From positions 124,001 to 188,000 of the forward strand of contig NZ_CAJYEB010000030.1 of assembly GCF_913773735.1 (NCBI RefSeq): a DNA stretch of 64,000 nucleotides. Reading direction: 5' to 3'. Position 1 is the stretch's first letter. Each line of letters opens with the position of its first letter. The notes under the pieces are model-generated. The model was not told where the DNA came from, searched no databases, and worked only from the letters and a program-made list of their open reading frames with translations. This DNA is from an uncultured Massilia sp. Lineage in GTDB: Bacteria > Pseudomonadota > Gammaproteobacteria > Burkholderiales > Burkholderiaceae_D. Below are positions 8,680 to 16,474 of the stretch, piece by piece. The position numbers and the translations under genes were made by a program.

Positions 8680-9695
8680 TGCGCCGCGTCCGCGCGATCG
8701 CCGCCCTGCTGGGCGCCGTCCTGTGCTGCGCCGTCGCCACGACGGCCGGCGCCACGAAAGCCGGCGCCGGCGCGCAGGACGGAGCCGATGCCGCGCACCG
8801 TTTCGCGGTGATCGGGCACGGCCAGGCCGAGGACGGCGACAAGCGCCTGAAGCAGGCGATCGCGGACAACGACGACAAGTCGGTCGCCTTCCTCGTCGTC
8901 ACCGGCATCAAGGGTAGCAACGAGCCGTGCAGCGACCGGCTGTACCAGCAGCGACGCGCGCTGGTCGACGCGGCGCGCCGTCCGGTCGTGGTGCTGCCGG
9001 CCGGCAGCGACTGGACCGCCTGCCGCAACAGCGCGGGCCGCTCGAACGCGATCGAGCGCCTGAACCGCCTGCGCGAACTGTATTACGGCGAACCTGCCGC
9101 GCTGGGCAGCGGCAAGCTGGCGCTCACGCGCCTGTCGATGAGCCCGCGCTTTCGCAGCTATGCCGAGAATGCCCACTGGTCGGTCGGCAAGGTGCTGTAC
9201 GCCGCCGTCAACCTCCCGGCCAACAACAACCACTACCTCACCGAGGCGGGCCGCAACAGCGAGTACGAGGACCGGCTCGTCGCCAACCGTTTCTGGCTGA
9301 ACCGCCTGTTCACGATCGCCCGGCGCGACAAGCTCGAGGCGCTGGTACTGTTTTCCGAAGGCGACCTGAAAGCGTTCTCGCAACCCACGGGCCTGCAGGC
9401 CCTGCTGCGCCGCGCGCTGCCCGAGAACGACGGCTTCGCCGAGACGCGCCACCAGGTCATGGCGCTGGCGCAGAAATTCCGCGGCAAGGTGCTGCTGGTC
9501 GACAGCGGCCGGCTGGGCAAGGGGGTGCGGCCGGCGATCGAATGGCGCGGCAACGTCGGCCACCTGTCGACCGGCGCGCAGGCCGTCGAGGTGGCGGTGG
9601 AGCCGGCCACGCGGGCACTGTTCCGGGTGGAGGGGACGAGCGGGAAGGAAGAGGACCATCCGAAGGCGGATGGCGGGAAGCGCGAACGACAGTGA
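8679..9695 (+). CDS. exported calcineurin-phosphoesterase-like protein lacking metal ligands
   Basis: The 338-residue protein begins with a signal peptide (about 1-26) and starts inside the mutS stop (TGATG overlap), so it is probably co-translated. It aligns by eye along its length with a bacterial calcineurin-like phosphoesterase family, including the segment PCSDRLYQQRRAL. The metal-binding signatures are gone: residues 45-49 read IGHGQ where GD is expected, 75-78 read TGIK in place of GD, and 107-112 read PAGSDW in place of GDNEW. I infer an inactive paralogue or ligand-binding protein in the periplasm. The function is unknown. Confidence 0.6.
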   Translation: MRRVRAIAALLGAVLCCAVATTAGATKAGAGAQDGADAAHRFAVIGHGQAEDGDKRLKQAIADNDDKSVAFLVVTGIKGSNEPCSDRLYQQRRALVDAARRPVVVLPAGSDWTACRNSAGRSNAIERLNRLRELYYGEPAALGSGKLALTRLSMSPRFRSYAENAHWSVGKVLYAAVNLPANNNHYLTEAGRNSEYEDRLVANRFWLNRLFTIARRDKLEALVLFSEGDLKAFSQPTGLQALLRRALPENDGFAETRHQVMALAQKFRGKVLLVDSGRLGKGVRPAIEWRGNVGHLSTGAQAVEVAVEPATRALFRVEGTSGKEEDHPKADGGKRERQ

Positions 9696-9700
9696 CGACG

Positions 9701-9724
9701 CGGCCCCTGCGCCGGCAGGGGCCG
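9701..9724. repeat. GC-rich hairpin between convergent genes
   Basis: CGGCCCCTGC and GCAGGGGCCG flank a four-base GCCG loop, exactly between the 8679-9695 gene and slyD. It resembles one half of the REP-like palindromes found elsewhere in the window; with no T-run it is at best a weak transcription barrier. Confidence 0.55.
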
Positions 9725-9748
9725 TATCGTTGCGCGCTGCGGACGGTA

Positions 9749-10297
9749 TTACTGCAGCGGCTGGCTACGGAAATGGTCGCCCGGCTCGTTGTCCTCGATG
9801 TCCGGATGATCGTCGCCATGGTGGTGGCCATGGGCGCCGTGCACGTGGCCGTGGGCGATCTCTTCGTCGGTCGCGGCGCGCACGTCGATCACCGACAGTT
9901 CGAAGCGCAGCGCCATGCCGGCCAGCGGGTGGTTGCCGTCCAGCACGACCTTGTCGTCGGCCACGTCGGTGACGGTGAAGATCACCGGCTCGTCCTCGGC
10001 GCCTTCGGCCACGCCTTCGAACTGCATGCCGACTTCGATCGGCTCCGGCAGGCGCTTGCGGTCCTCCACCTTGACCAGGTTCGAATCGTAGTCGCCAAAG
10101 GCATCGTCCGGCTCGATCTGGAGGGTCGACGCATAGCCGACTTCCTTGCCGTCCAGCTCTTCTTCGATCTTCGGCAGCGTGTTCTCGTAGCCGCCATGGA
10201 GGTAGACCATCGGCTGGGCGCCGTCTTCGATCAGGTTGTTCTGGGCGTCGGACAACTTGTAGTTCACCGACACAACCGTGTTCTTGGCAATCTTCAT
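9749..10297 (-). CDS. slyD: FKBP-type peptidyl-prolyl isomerase SlyD
   Basis: This 182-residue protein has the SlyD layout: a split FKBP domain with an inserted chaperone flap (about 70-120) and a His-rich tail at residues 149-164 (GHVHGAHGHHHGDDH) that can bind nickel or other metals. It should assist proline isomerisation and metalloenzyme maturation in the cytoplasm. The ATG at 10297 is preceded by AAGGAAG; an earlier in-frame codon would add 29 residues unlike the family. It is divergent from roxA, and a -10-like TATAAT lies upstream. Confidence 0.93.
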   Translation of the reverse strand: MKIAKNTVVSVNYKLSDAQNNLIEDGAQPMVYLHGGYENTLPKIEEELDGKEVGYASTLQIEPDDAFGDYDSNLVKVEDRKRLPEPIEVGMQFEGVAEGAEDEPVIFTVTDVADDKVVLDGNHPLAGMALRFELSVIDVRAATDEEIAHGHVHGAHGHHHGDDHPDIEDNEPGDHFRSQPLQ

Positions 10298-10325
10298 TGC
10301 GCTTCCTTTCAAGGGTAAGGTAGTG

Positions 10326-10331
10326 ATTATA
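10326..10331 (-). promoter_or_regulatory. -10 element of slyD promoter
   Basis: A perfect TATAAT on the minus strand lies 29 bases upstream of the slyD ATG. No convincing -35 box was found at 16-18 bp. Confidence 0.5.
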
Positions 10332-10366
10332 ACCCCAGCGCCGGTATTCCTTGCCGCGCGCATGGG

Positions 10367-10372
10367 TATAAT
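10367..10372 (+). promoter_or_regulatory. -10 element immediately before roxA
   Basis: A perfect TATAAT ends six bases before the roxA ATG at 10379. A start site at the usual distance would fall on or beside the A of the start codon, and no Shine-Dalgarno is visible, so the message may be leaderless. The -35 region is weak. Confidence 0.45.
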
Positions 10373-10378
10373 GACCGC

Positions 10379-11500
10379 ATGCAAAAACTACCGCTCCTCG
10401 GGAACATTACCCCCGCCCAGTTCCTCCGCGATTACTGGCACAAGAAACCCCTGCTGATCCGCCAGGCCATCCCCAATTTCAAGCCGCTGCTCAAGTTCGA
10501 GAAGCTGGCCGAGCTGGCGCGCCTGAACCACGTCGAGTCGCGCCTGATCACCCTGGTCGACGGCCACTGGGACATGCAGCACGGCCCGCTCACCGACCTG
10601 CCGCCGCGCACGCAGCGCGAGTGGACCATGCTGGTACAGGGCGTCAACCTGCACGAGCCGAAGGCCGATGCGCTGCTGCGCCAGTTCCGCTTCGCCCCGG
10701 ACGCGCGCCTGGACGACCTGATGATCAGCTACGCCACCGACGGCGGCGGCGTCGGTCCGCACTACGATTCCTACGACGTGTTCCTGCTGCAGGCGCACGG
10801 CAAGCGCCGCTGGCGCATCGGCGCGCAGCAGGACCTGGCGCTGGTCGAGGGCCTGCCGCTGAAGATCCTCGCGAACTTCCAGCCGGAACAGGAATTCGTG
10901 CTGGAGCCGGGCGACATGCTCTACCTGCCGCCGCACTACGCCCACGACGGCATCGCCGAAGGCGAGTGCATGACGTATTCGATCGGCTTCCGCTCGCCGT
11001 CCTTCCAGGAACTGGGCGAAGCCTTCCTGCAGTTCATGGCCGACGCGATCGACCTGCCGGGCCGCTATGCCGATCCGCAACTGACCCCGGCCAAGAACCC
11101 GGCCGAGATCCCGCGCGACATGCTGGCGACGGTCACGGAGGAACTCAACAAGGTGCGCTGGGACGAGGAAGACGTGACGATCTTCCTGGGCGAATACCTG
11201 TCCGAGCCGAAGCACAATGTGTTCTTCACGCCGGTGGCCAAGCCGCTGACCGTGGGCCGCTTCATGGAGCAGGCCGCCAAGCGCGGACTGGCCTTGTCGG
11301 CCAAGACGCTGATGCTGTACCGCGGCAAGCACGTGTTCATCAACGGCGAGTCCTTCGCCGTCGGGCGCGCCGACAAGGCGGTGCTGGACGTGCTGGCGAA
11401 CCAGCGCGGCCTGGACGGCGCCATGCTGGCGCAGGCTTCCGACGACGTGCTGGAAGCGCTGTACACCTGGTACCAGGACGGCTGGCTGGAACTGGGCTGA
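10379..11500 (+). CDS. roxA: 50S ribosomal protein L16 arginine 3-hydroxylase-like oxygenase
   Basis: A 373-residue JmjC-type cupin of the RoxA/YcfD group, Fe(II)/2-oxoglutarate oxygenases that hydroxylate an arginine of ribosomal protein L16. The facial triad is visible: H128-Y-D130 (GPHYDSYDVF) and a downstream His in LPPHYAHDG (186/189). The C-terminal part is a dimerisation and winged-helix-like region. Length fits the family. Start at 10379 is the only one consistent with the N-terminal LPLLGNITPAQFLRDYW block. It is divergent from slyD, and a small gene follows after 17 bases. Confidence 0.9.
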   Translation: MQKLPLLGNITPAQFLRDYWHKKPLLIRQAIPNFKPLLKFEKLAELARLNHVESRLITLVDGHWDMQHGPLTDLPPRTQREWTMLVQGVNLHEPKADALLRQFRFAPDARLDDLMISYATDGGGVGPHYDSYDVFLLQAHGKRRWRIGAQQDLALVEGLPLKILANFQPEQEFVLEPGDMLYLPPHYAHDGIAEGECMTYSIGFRSPSFQELGEAFLQFMADAIDLPGRYADPQLTPAKNPAEIPRDMLATVTEELNKVRWDEEDVTIFLGEYLSEPKHNVFFTPVAKPLTVGRFMEQAAKRGLALSAKTLMLYRGKHVFINGESFAVGRADKAVLDVLANQRGLDGAMLAQASDDVLEALYTWYQDGWLELG

Positions 11501-11517
11501 CGGCGGGACGGGACGAC

Positions 11518-11997
11518 ATGGCCGCGCCCGCGATCCAGCGCTTCGACACCCGCGCCGCGTTCCAGGCCCACCTGGGCACGGCGTTCGGGCGGGCACGCGC
11601 CACGCTCGACCTGTTCGACCCCGACTGCACGCCATTCGCGCTCGGCGCCCCCGAGACCGATGCGCTGCTGCGCGGCTTCCTGCGCCATGGCGGCCGGCTG
11701 CGCCTGGCGATGCACACGGCGACGGCGCTGGAGCGCACGGCGCCGCGTTTCCTGCGCCTGCTGCGCGACTACGAGCATGCCATCGCCTGCCGGCTGACCC
11801 CGCGCGCATTGCGCGACCTCACCGATTCCTTCTGCATCGCCGACGACCTGCACATCGTGCGCCGCTTCCACGCCGACCATTGGCGGGGCGAGGCGGCGTT
11901 TGATGCACCGCAAGAAATAGACGTTTCTCGCGAGCGATTTTCGGCGATCTGGGGCGAGTCCCTGCCCGGCTTGCGGGCCGCCACGACGGGCCTGTGA
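11518..11997 (+). CDS. conserved hypothetical protein (possible DUF7931)
   Basis: The 159-residue protein follows roxA after 17 bases and is probably co-transcribed. It is hydrophilic, without signal peptide. Segments such as ATLDLFDPDC, GGRLRLAMH and the late FCIADDLHIVRRFH suggest a small alpha/beta fold reminiscent of phospholipase-D-like proteins but without the HKD motif. I recall similar genes behind roxA in related species but cannot name a function. Family naming is tentative. Confidence 0.55.
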   Translation: MAAPAIQRFDTRAAFQAHLGTAFGRARATLDLFDPDCTPFALGAPETDALLRGFLRHGGRLRLAMHTATALERTAPRFLRLLRDYEHAIACRLTPRALRDLTDSFCIADDLHIVRRFHADHWRGEAAFDAPQEIDVSRERFSAIWGESLPGLRAATTGL

Positions 11998-12000
11998 GCC

Positions 12001-12035
12001 GGTTTTTTGGGCATTTTCACTGTGAAAAATGCCTC
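12001..12035. terminator. hairpin after the roxA operon
   Basis: GGCATTTTCAC and GTGAAAAATGCC pair with one bulged A and a minimal loop, four to ten bases past the stop at 11997. A T-run precedes rather than follows it on the plus strand, so termination efficiency is uncertain. The flanking DNA to 12272 is AT-rich and holds the lipoprotein promoter. Confidence 0.4.
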
Positions 12036-12114
12036 TGTGACATGTAGTCACATCTTGTAACAATATGAAGATTATCGGGCTGGGCAATAGTTACAGCTTG
12101 ACACGAGTTTTCTA

Positions 12115-12141
12115 TTGCGATTCAGTAAATTTGGCTATAAT
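12115..12141 (+). promoter_or_regulatory. promoter of the Ala/Pro-rich lipoprotein
   Basis: TATAAT at 12136-12141 is preceded by GGC. A TTGCGA at 12115 gives a 15-bp spacer, shorter than usual. A perfect TTGACA at 12098 is too far (32 bp) to pair with it. Transcription from here would make a leader of about 125 nt. Confidence 0.5.
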
Positions 12142-12217
12142 ATCGGGCTAGGAAGGTTCCCGTTGTCTGTAGGCACTTTTTCCAAAGTATTGAAGCTACG
12201 AGAATTCCTGACGAGCG

Positions 12218-12235
12218 ATAATTACCGGTAATTAT
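12218..12235. other. perfect 18-bp palindrome in the lipoprotein leader
   Basis: ATAATTACCGGTAATTAT is its own reverse complement and lies between the -10 box and the ribosome site of the gene at 12273. It could be an operator or an RNA dimerisation or hairpin element. Confidence 0.6.
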
Positions 12236-12272
12236 TCATCGCACCACCTTTTTGAATATTAAGGAAAAAACC

Positions 12273-12557
12273 ATGAAAAAATCTCTGCTGATCGTTTCCC
12301 TGCTGGCCGTCGCCCTGGCTGCTTGCTCGAAGAAAGAAGAAGCCGCTCCGGTCGCTCCGGCTGCTGAAACCGCAGCTCCGGCTGCTGCTCCGGCTGCTGA
12401 CGCAACCGCTCCGGTCGCTGCTCCGGCAACCGACGCAACCGCTCCGGCTGCTCCGGCCGCTGCTGACGCTGCTGCTACCGCCGCTTCGGCTGCCGCTTCG
12501 GCTGCTTCGGCTGCTGCTGACGCCGCTTCGGCTGCTGCTGCTCCGGCAACCAAGTAA
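12273..12557 (+). CDS. small Ala/Pro-rich lipoprotein
   Basis: The 94-residue product has a lipoprotein signal peptide with lipobox LAAC and Cys18 as the acylation site, then a charged SKKEE linker and an Ala/Pro/Thr low-complexity chain with several PAADAT/PAATDAT-like units. It has no enzymatic domain and may be an abundant envelope spacer. The start has AAGGA five to ten bases upstream. Ala codons are unusually often GCT and Pro codons nearly all CCG, unlike neighbouring genes that prefer GCC/GCG, which hints at strong expression. A clean terminator follows. Confidence 0.75.
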   Translation: MKKSLLIVSLLAVALAACSKKEEAAPVAPAAETAAPAAAPAADATAPVAAPATDATAPAAPAAADAAATAASAAASAASAAADAASAAAAPATK

Positions 12558-12577
12558 TTCGACTCCGGTCGAAAGGA

Positions 12578-12603
12578 AACCGGCCGCAAGGCCGGTTTTT
12601 TTT
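12578..12603 (+). terminator. rho-independent terminator of the lipoprotein gene
   Basis: ACCGGCC and GGCCGGT form the stem around a GCAA tetraloop, followed by eight Ts. Confidence 0.9.
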
Positions 12604-12671
12604 CGTCCCTACGGCGCGCAGCGCGCAGCGTGGACGGGTCCCCTCCACGCGTCCAGGCAGCGCATGGGCGG

Positions 12672-12827
12672 CCGCGTCGCGCGTCCCGCAGGTGGATCGC
12701 GCCGCGCGTGCGAACGCCCGCCCGCAGTCGACCGCCCGCCGGTTGACCGCCTCGTGCATGATGCCCGTCAACGGGCAAGCCCCCCCCAGGACCGGATCCG
12801 GCTCGCACGATTGACGCGAACAGCGCC
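12672..12827 (-). mobile_element. internally deleted remnant of the IS1595-like element
   Basis: On the minus strand, bases 12827 down to about 12761 match the left end of the element at 31264 nearly base for base: the same GGCGCTGTTCGCGT tip, then GTGCGA and CCGGATCCGGTCCTGG. From about 12760 to 12672 it matches a late part of that transposase gene (around 32071-32135), including CACGAGGCGGTCAACC and CACGCGCGGCGCG, with a short insertion. Everything between and the right end are missing. It lies between the lipoprotein and bamC terminators. Confidence 0.85.
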
Positions 12828-12829
12828 AT

Positions 12830-12857
12830 AAAAAAACCGGCCACGCAGGCCGGTTTT
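12830..12857 (-). terminator. rho-independent terminator of dapA-bamC
   Basis: Read on the minus strand, CCGGCC and GGCCGG form a stem around TGCGT, followed by seven Ts. The IS remnant begins two bases after the T-run. Confidence 0.85.
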
Positions 12858-12877
12858 CCCTGGACGCGAAGTCCGCG

Positions 12878-14011
12878 TTATTTCAGCTCGTCCACCAGCA
12901 GCTTGAGGATCTTCTCGCCGGTCGCCGATGCTTCCGGCTTGCCGTCGTTGGTCTGCACGGTCACGTCGCTGGTGGTCGCGCCCGGCACGGCCGAGACCAG
13001 CACGCGGTATTTCTGCGCTTCCTTGTTCTTGTCCTCGCCGCCGAACAGCTTGCTGAAGAAACCTTCCTTCTTGACGGCGTCCGGATCGACGTAGCGCACG
13101 AAGTAGATGCCCTGCACGCGGTCGCGGTCTTCCACGGTGAAGCCCACGCGGTCCAGCGCCAGGCCGACGCGGCGCCAGGCGCGGTCGAAGCCCTCGTCGA
13201 CGACGACCTTGCTGCCTTCCAGCTTGGCGTGCTGGGCTTCCATCGGCGCGTTGGCGACGAAGGCGGTGGCCTCCTTGACCTTGGTGCCGGTCAGGCGCGC
13301 CATCAGGCGGCTCAGGAATTCGGCTTCCAGTTCCGGATCGTTCGGACGCGTGGTCCAGGTCGCGATTTCCTTCTGCGGACCGGTCAGCACTTCCTCGGCG
13401 CCGCGGTGGCTGATGTAGACCTCGGTCGACCCGTCGGCACGGCGCTCCAGGCGGGTGCGGAACTTGTCGCGCTCGCCGGTCGAGTAGGCCGAGTCGAACA
13501 CCCGGCCGATCGTGCGGCGGATGAAGTCCTGCGGGATCTTGGCGCGGTTCTCGGCCCAGTTGGTTTCCATGATGCCGGTCTGCGGCGATTCGGTCTCGAC
13601 GGTGAAGCCCGAGTCGGCCCAGAACGCCTGCAGTTGCGGCCACAGCTGTTCCGGGGTCTGCTTGACCACCAGCCAGCGCTGGTTGCCCTGGCGCTCGATG
13701 CGGATGTTGTCGGTCGACGCCTGGCCGATCTGTTCGCCGCCCGGCGCGACGGCGCCCGGCTGCTGCACGGTGTGCTGCTGCTGGAAGCCGGACGCGGTGG
13801 CGACGCCGCGGCCATCCGGCACGGCGTAGCGGTTGTCCTTCTGGAGCTGGGTCAGGTCCGGCGGGATGTCCAGCGGCGCCGCCTTCTTGGCGGCCTTGTA
13901 ATCCACCTTGTCCGATTCGAACACGGTCGTGCACGCGGCCAGGCTCAGCGCCAGTGCAGTCAGCGCCACGGTGCGTGTCGCGCTGGAAGTCATCATCTTG
14001 CGATTCGTCAT
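12878..14011 (-). CDS. bamC: outer membrane protein assembly lipoprotein BamC
   Basis: BamC (NlpB) is a lipoprotein of the beta-barrel assembly machine. The product has a lipoprotein signal with lipobox LSLAAC (Cys about residue 27), a Pro-containing unstructured N-terminal stretch (PLDIPPDLTQLQ) that in the family binds BamD, and two helix-grip domains (about 100-200 and 240-360). I use ATG 14011, which gives a normal signal length of 377 residues; ATG 14056, overlapping the dapA stop, would add 15 residues before the signal. Linkage behind dapA is the classic order. Confidence 0.9.
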   Translation of the reverse strand: MTNRKMMTSSATRTVALTALALSLAACTTVFESDKVDYKAAKKAAPLDIPPDLTQLQKDNRYAVPDGRGVATASGFQQQHTVQQPGAVAPGGEQIGQASTDNIRIERQGNQRWLVVKQTPEQLWPQLQAFWADSGFTVETESPQTGIMETNWAENRAKIPQDFIRRTIGRVFDSAYSTGERDKFRTRLERRADGSTEVYISHRGAEEVLTGPQKEIATWTTRPNDPELEAEFLSRLMARLTGTKVKEATAFVANAPMEAQHAKLEGSKVVVDEGFDRAWRRVGLALDRVGFTVEDRDRVQGIYFVRYVDPDAVKKEGFFSKLFGGEDKNKEAQKYRVLVSAVPGATTSDVTVQTNDGKPEASATGEKILKLLVDELK

Positions 14012-14055
14012 AGTTAAAGCTGGTAAGGCAGATCCAAGGGTCCGGAGACCGTTCA

Positions 14056-14952
14056 TCAAAGGACGCCGGCTTCGCGCAATGCCGCGCGAACGGTGTCATG
14101 GTATTGCGCGGACAGCGGCGCCAACGGCAGGCGCAGGCCGGCCGGCATCTTGCCCATCTCGGCCAGCGCCCATTTCACCGGCACCGGGTTCGGTTCCACG
14201 AACAGCTTGGCGTGCAGCGACAGCACGCGGTTGTTGATCTCGACCGCACGGGCGATCTCGCCCGCCATCGCCGCCACGCACAGCGCGTGCATCGCGCGCG
14301 GCGCCACGTTGGCGGTGACCGAGATATTGCCGGCGCCGCCGCAGAACATCAGCGCCATCGCGGTCGGATCGTCGCCCGAGTAGACGGCGAACGACTTGTT
14401 CGCCCCGGCGAACGAGCGGTCGACGTCGCGCAGCAGCTCGATGCCGCGGCCGAGGTTGCCGGTCGCGTCCTTGATGCCGACGATGTTGTCGATCGGCGCC
14501 AGGCGCATCACGGTCTCGTTGCTCATGTCGGCCACGGTACGGCCCGGCACGTTGTACAGGATCACCGGCAGGTCGACCGCTTCGGCGATCGCCTTGAAGT
14601 GACGGTACATGCCTTCCTGGGTCGGACGGTTGTAGTACGGCACGACCTGCAGCGTAGCGTCGGCGCCGACGTCCTTCGCATGGCGGGTCAGCGCGATCGC
14701 TTCCACGGTGGAATTCCCGCCGGTACCGGCGATGACCGGGATGCGTCCGGCAACATGCTCGACGGCCAGCTTGACCAGTTCGCAGTGTTCCTCCGGGCTG
14801 ACGGTGGCCGATTCGCCGGTGGTGCCGACGATGACGATCGCGTCCGTGCCTTCCGCGACGTGCCAGTCGATCAGTTTGCGCAGGGAATCCCTGTCCAAAC
14901 TGCCGTCCTCGAACATCGGAGTGACGATTGCTACTATGCTGCCCTTAATCAT
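14056..14952 (-). CDS. dapA: 4-hydroxy-tetrahydrodipicolinate synthase
   Basis: DapA condenses pyruvate with aspartate semialdehyde in the lysine and diaminopimelate pathway. The 298-residue TIM barrel shows the GTTGES box (about 43-48), the YNVPGRT segment with the catalytic tyrosine, and the Schiff-base lysine in GIKDATG near residue 161. The start MIKGSIVA is standard. It overlaps the alternative bamC start (TGATG), so the two genes form an operon ending at the hairpin near 12830-12857. Confidence 0.97.
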   Translation of the reverse strand: MIKGSIVAIVTPMFEDGSLDRDSLRKLIDWHVAEGTDAIVIVGTTGESATVSPEEHCELVKLAVEHVAGRIPVIAGTGGNSTVEAIALTRHAKDVGADATLQVVPYYNRPTQEGMYRHFKAIAEAVDLPVILYNVPGRTVADMSNETVMRLAPIDNIVGIKDATGNLGRGIELLRDVDRSFAGANKSFAVYSGDDPTAMALMFCGGAGNISVTANVAPRAMHALCVAAMAGEIARAVEINNRVLSLHAKLFVEPNPVPVKWALAEMGKMPAGLRLPLAPLSAQYHDTVRAALREAGVL

Positions 14953-15016
14953 AATCAGTTGGTCGTGCCGTTGATAAATAAAAATCCGATTGTAATGGAT
15001 AGCCCGCGGTTATGGT

Positions 15017-15586
15017 TCATTCGCGCCCAGATAAATGGTCGAGCTGCGCCCGCGCCGGATCGAACGCGGGACCGACGGCGCACACGCGCTGCACGCGCGC
15101 CTGGCGCGGCTCCCGCAGCACGCCATCCTCGAAGCCGACCACGCGCAGGCCGCCCCGCCCCGCCAGGCCGAGCAGTTCGCCGGGCATCAGCAGGAAGTCC
15201 GGATTCGACGGCTTGCCATAGGCTTCGTTGCCGCGCGCGAAGGTTTCGTAGACCAGCACGCCGTCCGGCGCCAGCGACGCGGCGAGCGCTCCGAACAGCG
15301 GGCGGTGCAGGTAGTTCGTGACGACGATGCCGGCCAGGCTGCGCGGCGCGAACGGCCACGGATTGCCGGGCGCCTCGACGTCGTACTCGACCGTCTCGAT
15401 GCCCTCGCCCCGGGCCGCCAGCAACGCCTGCGGGTCGCGGTCGAGCGCGATGACGGTGTGGCCGAACGCCGCCAGCAGGCGCGCGTGGCGCCCGCTGCCG
15501 CAGGCCAGGTCGAGCACCTCTCCCTGCGGGATCAAGGGCGCCCAGCGGCGCACCCAGGGGGAGGCGTCGGCGAATCGGTTAGGCAT
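15017..15586 (-). CDS. class I SAM-dependent methyltransferase
   Basis: The 189-residue protein contains the SAM-binding motif I VLDLACGSGRHARLLAAFG (about 24-42), an acidic strand end (ALDRDP), and motif IV-like VVTNYLHRPLF. It resembles small TehB-like methyltransferases; the substrate is not apparent. It stands alone between the protease homologue and dapA, on the same strand. Confidence 0.8.
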   Translation of the reverse strand: MPNRFADASPWVRRWAPLIPQGEVLDLACGSGRHARLLAAFGHTVIALDRDPQALLAARGEGIETVEYDVEAPGNPWPFAPRSLAGIVVTNYLHRPLFGALAASLAPDGVLVYETFARGNEAYGKPSNPDFLLMPGELLGLAGRGGLRVVGFEDGVLREPRQARVQRVCAVGPAFDPARAQLDHLSGRE

Positions 15587-15629
15587 GCATACGTTCCTTG
15601 CTCTGTCGGGCCAGCCGGGCGCGGCGGCT

Positions 15630-16286
15630 TCAGCCGCCGACCAGCATCAGCAGCGGCGTGATCAGGATCCGCAGCCCGACCCCGGCGATCGACTCGACGA
15701 AGAACAGCCAGTAGCCGACGACCTTCAGCAGGATCAGCGCCAGCAGGATCAGGAAGCCGTACGGCTCCAGGCGCGCGAACTGGTAGGCGGCCTTGTGCGG
15801 CAGCACGCTGAACAGGATGCGCCCGCCGTCCATCGACGGGATCGGCAGCAGGTTGAACGCCATCAGCCACAGGTTGGTTTTGACACCGGCGGAAGCGACG
15901 AGGTTCGGGAATTCTTCCTGGACGTCGAAGATGTGCAGCAGGACCGCCAGCACCATCCACATGAAGGCCATCAGGAAGTTAGCGCCCGGACCGGCCAGCG
16001 CGACGAAGGCCATGTCGCGCTTGGGATGCTTCATCTGGCCATAGTTCAGCGGCAGCGGCTTGGCGTAGCCGAACACGAAGCCGCTCATCAGGTACATGAC
16101 GGCCGGAATGACGACGGTGCCGATGGGATCGATGTGGGCCAGCGGATTCAGGGTGGTCCGGCCGGCGGCGTGGGCGGTATTGTCTCCGAAACGCTTGGCG
16201 ACGAAAGCCTGGGCGGCATCGTGCATCGTGATCGCAAAGAGGACGGGAAGTGCGTAGACCGCTAGGTTGCGTATGAGTTCATCCAT
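15630..16286 (-). CDS. M50 site-2-protease homologue with altered active site
   Basis: The 218-residue membrane protein follows the short S2P/YwhC-like group: several transmembrane helices, the TLNPLAHIDPIGT block and the NLLPIPSMDGGR motif carrying the second metal ligand Asp153. The usual HExxH in the first helix is replaced by HDAAQ (residues 22-26), so both the catalytic Glu and the second zinc His are missing. I read this from the codons CAC GAT GCC GCC CAG. Family and topology are clear; proteolytic activity is doubtful. It may act as a pseudoprotease. Confidence 0.8.
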   Translation of the reverse strand: MDELIRNLAVYALPVLFAITMHDAAQAFVAKRFGDNTAHAAGRTTLNPLAHIDPIGTVVIPAVMYLMSGFVFGYAKPLPLNYGQMKHPKRDMAFVALAGPGANFLMAFMWMVLAVLLHIFDVQEEFPNLVASAGVKTNLWLMAFNLLPIPSMDGGRILFSVLPHKAAYQFARLEPYGFLILLALILLKVVGYWLFFVESIAGVGLRILITPLLMLVGG

Positions 16287-16474
16287 TCCGCGATTCTATC
16301 AGAGCGTGCGGGCCGGACGGCCGCAAGTGGTAAGTAAAAGCAACTAAAGAGGCGGATGGCGCGGTCATCGCCGTCGCCCCGGACCCCGCCGGCCGCCCTC
16401 GCCAGACCCCGATTCCTCGCGCGCGGACGAGACGCATGCACACGTGGCTCCCGGCCCTTGCCGGGACGACGATG

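Noticed and set aside
12098..12141. TTGACA at 12098 as -35 of the TATAAT at 12136
   Set aside because: The 32-bp spacer is far outside the functional range.
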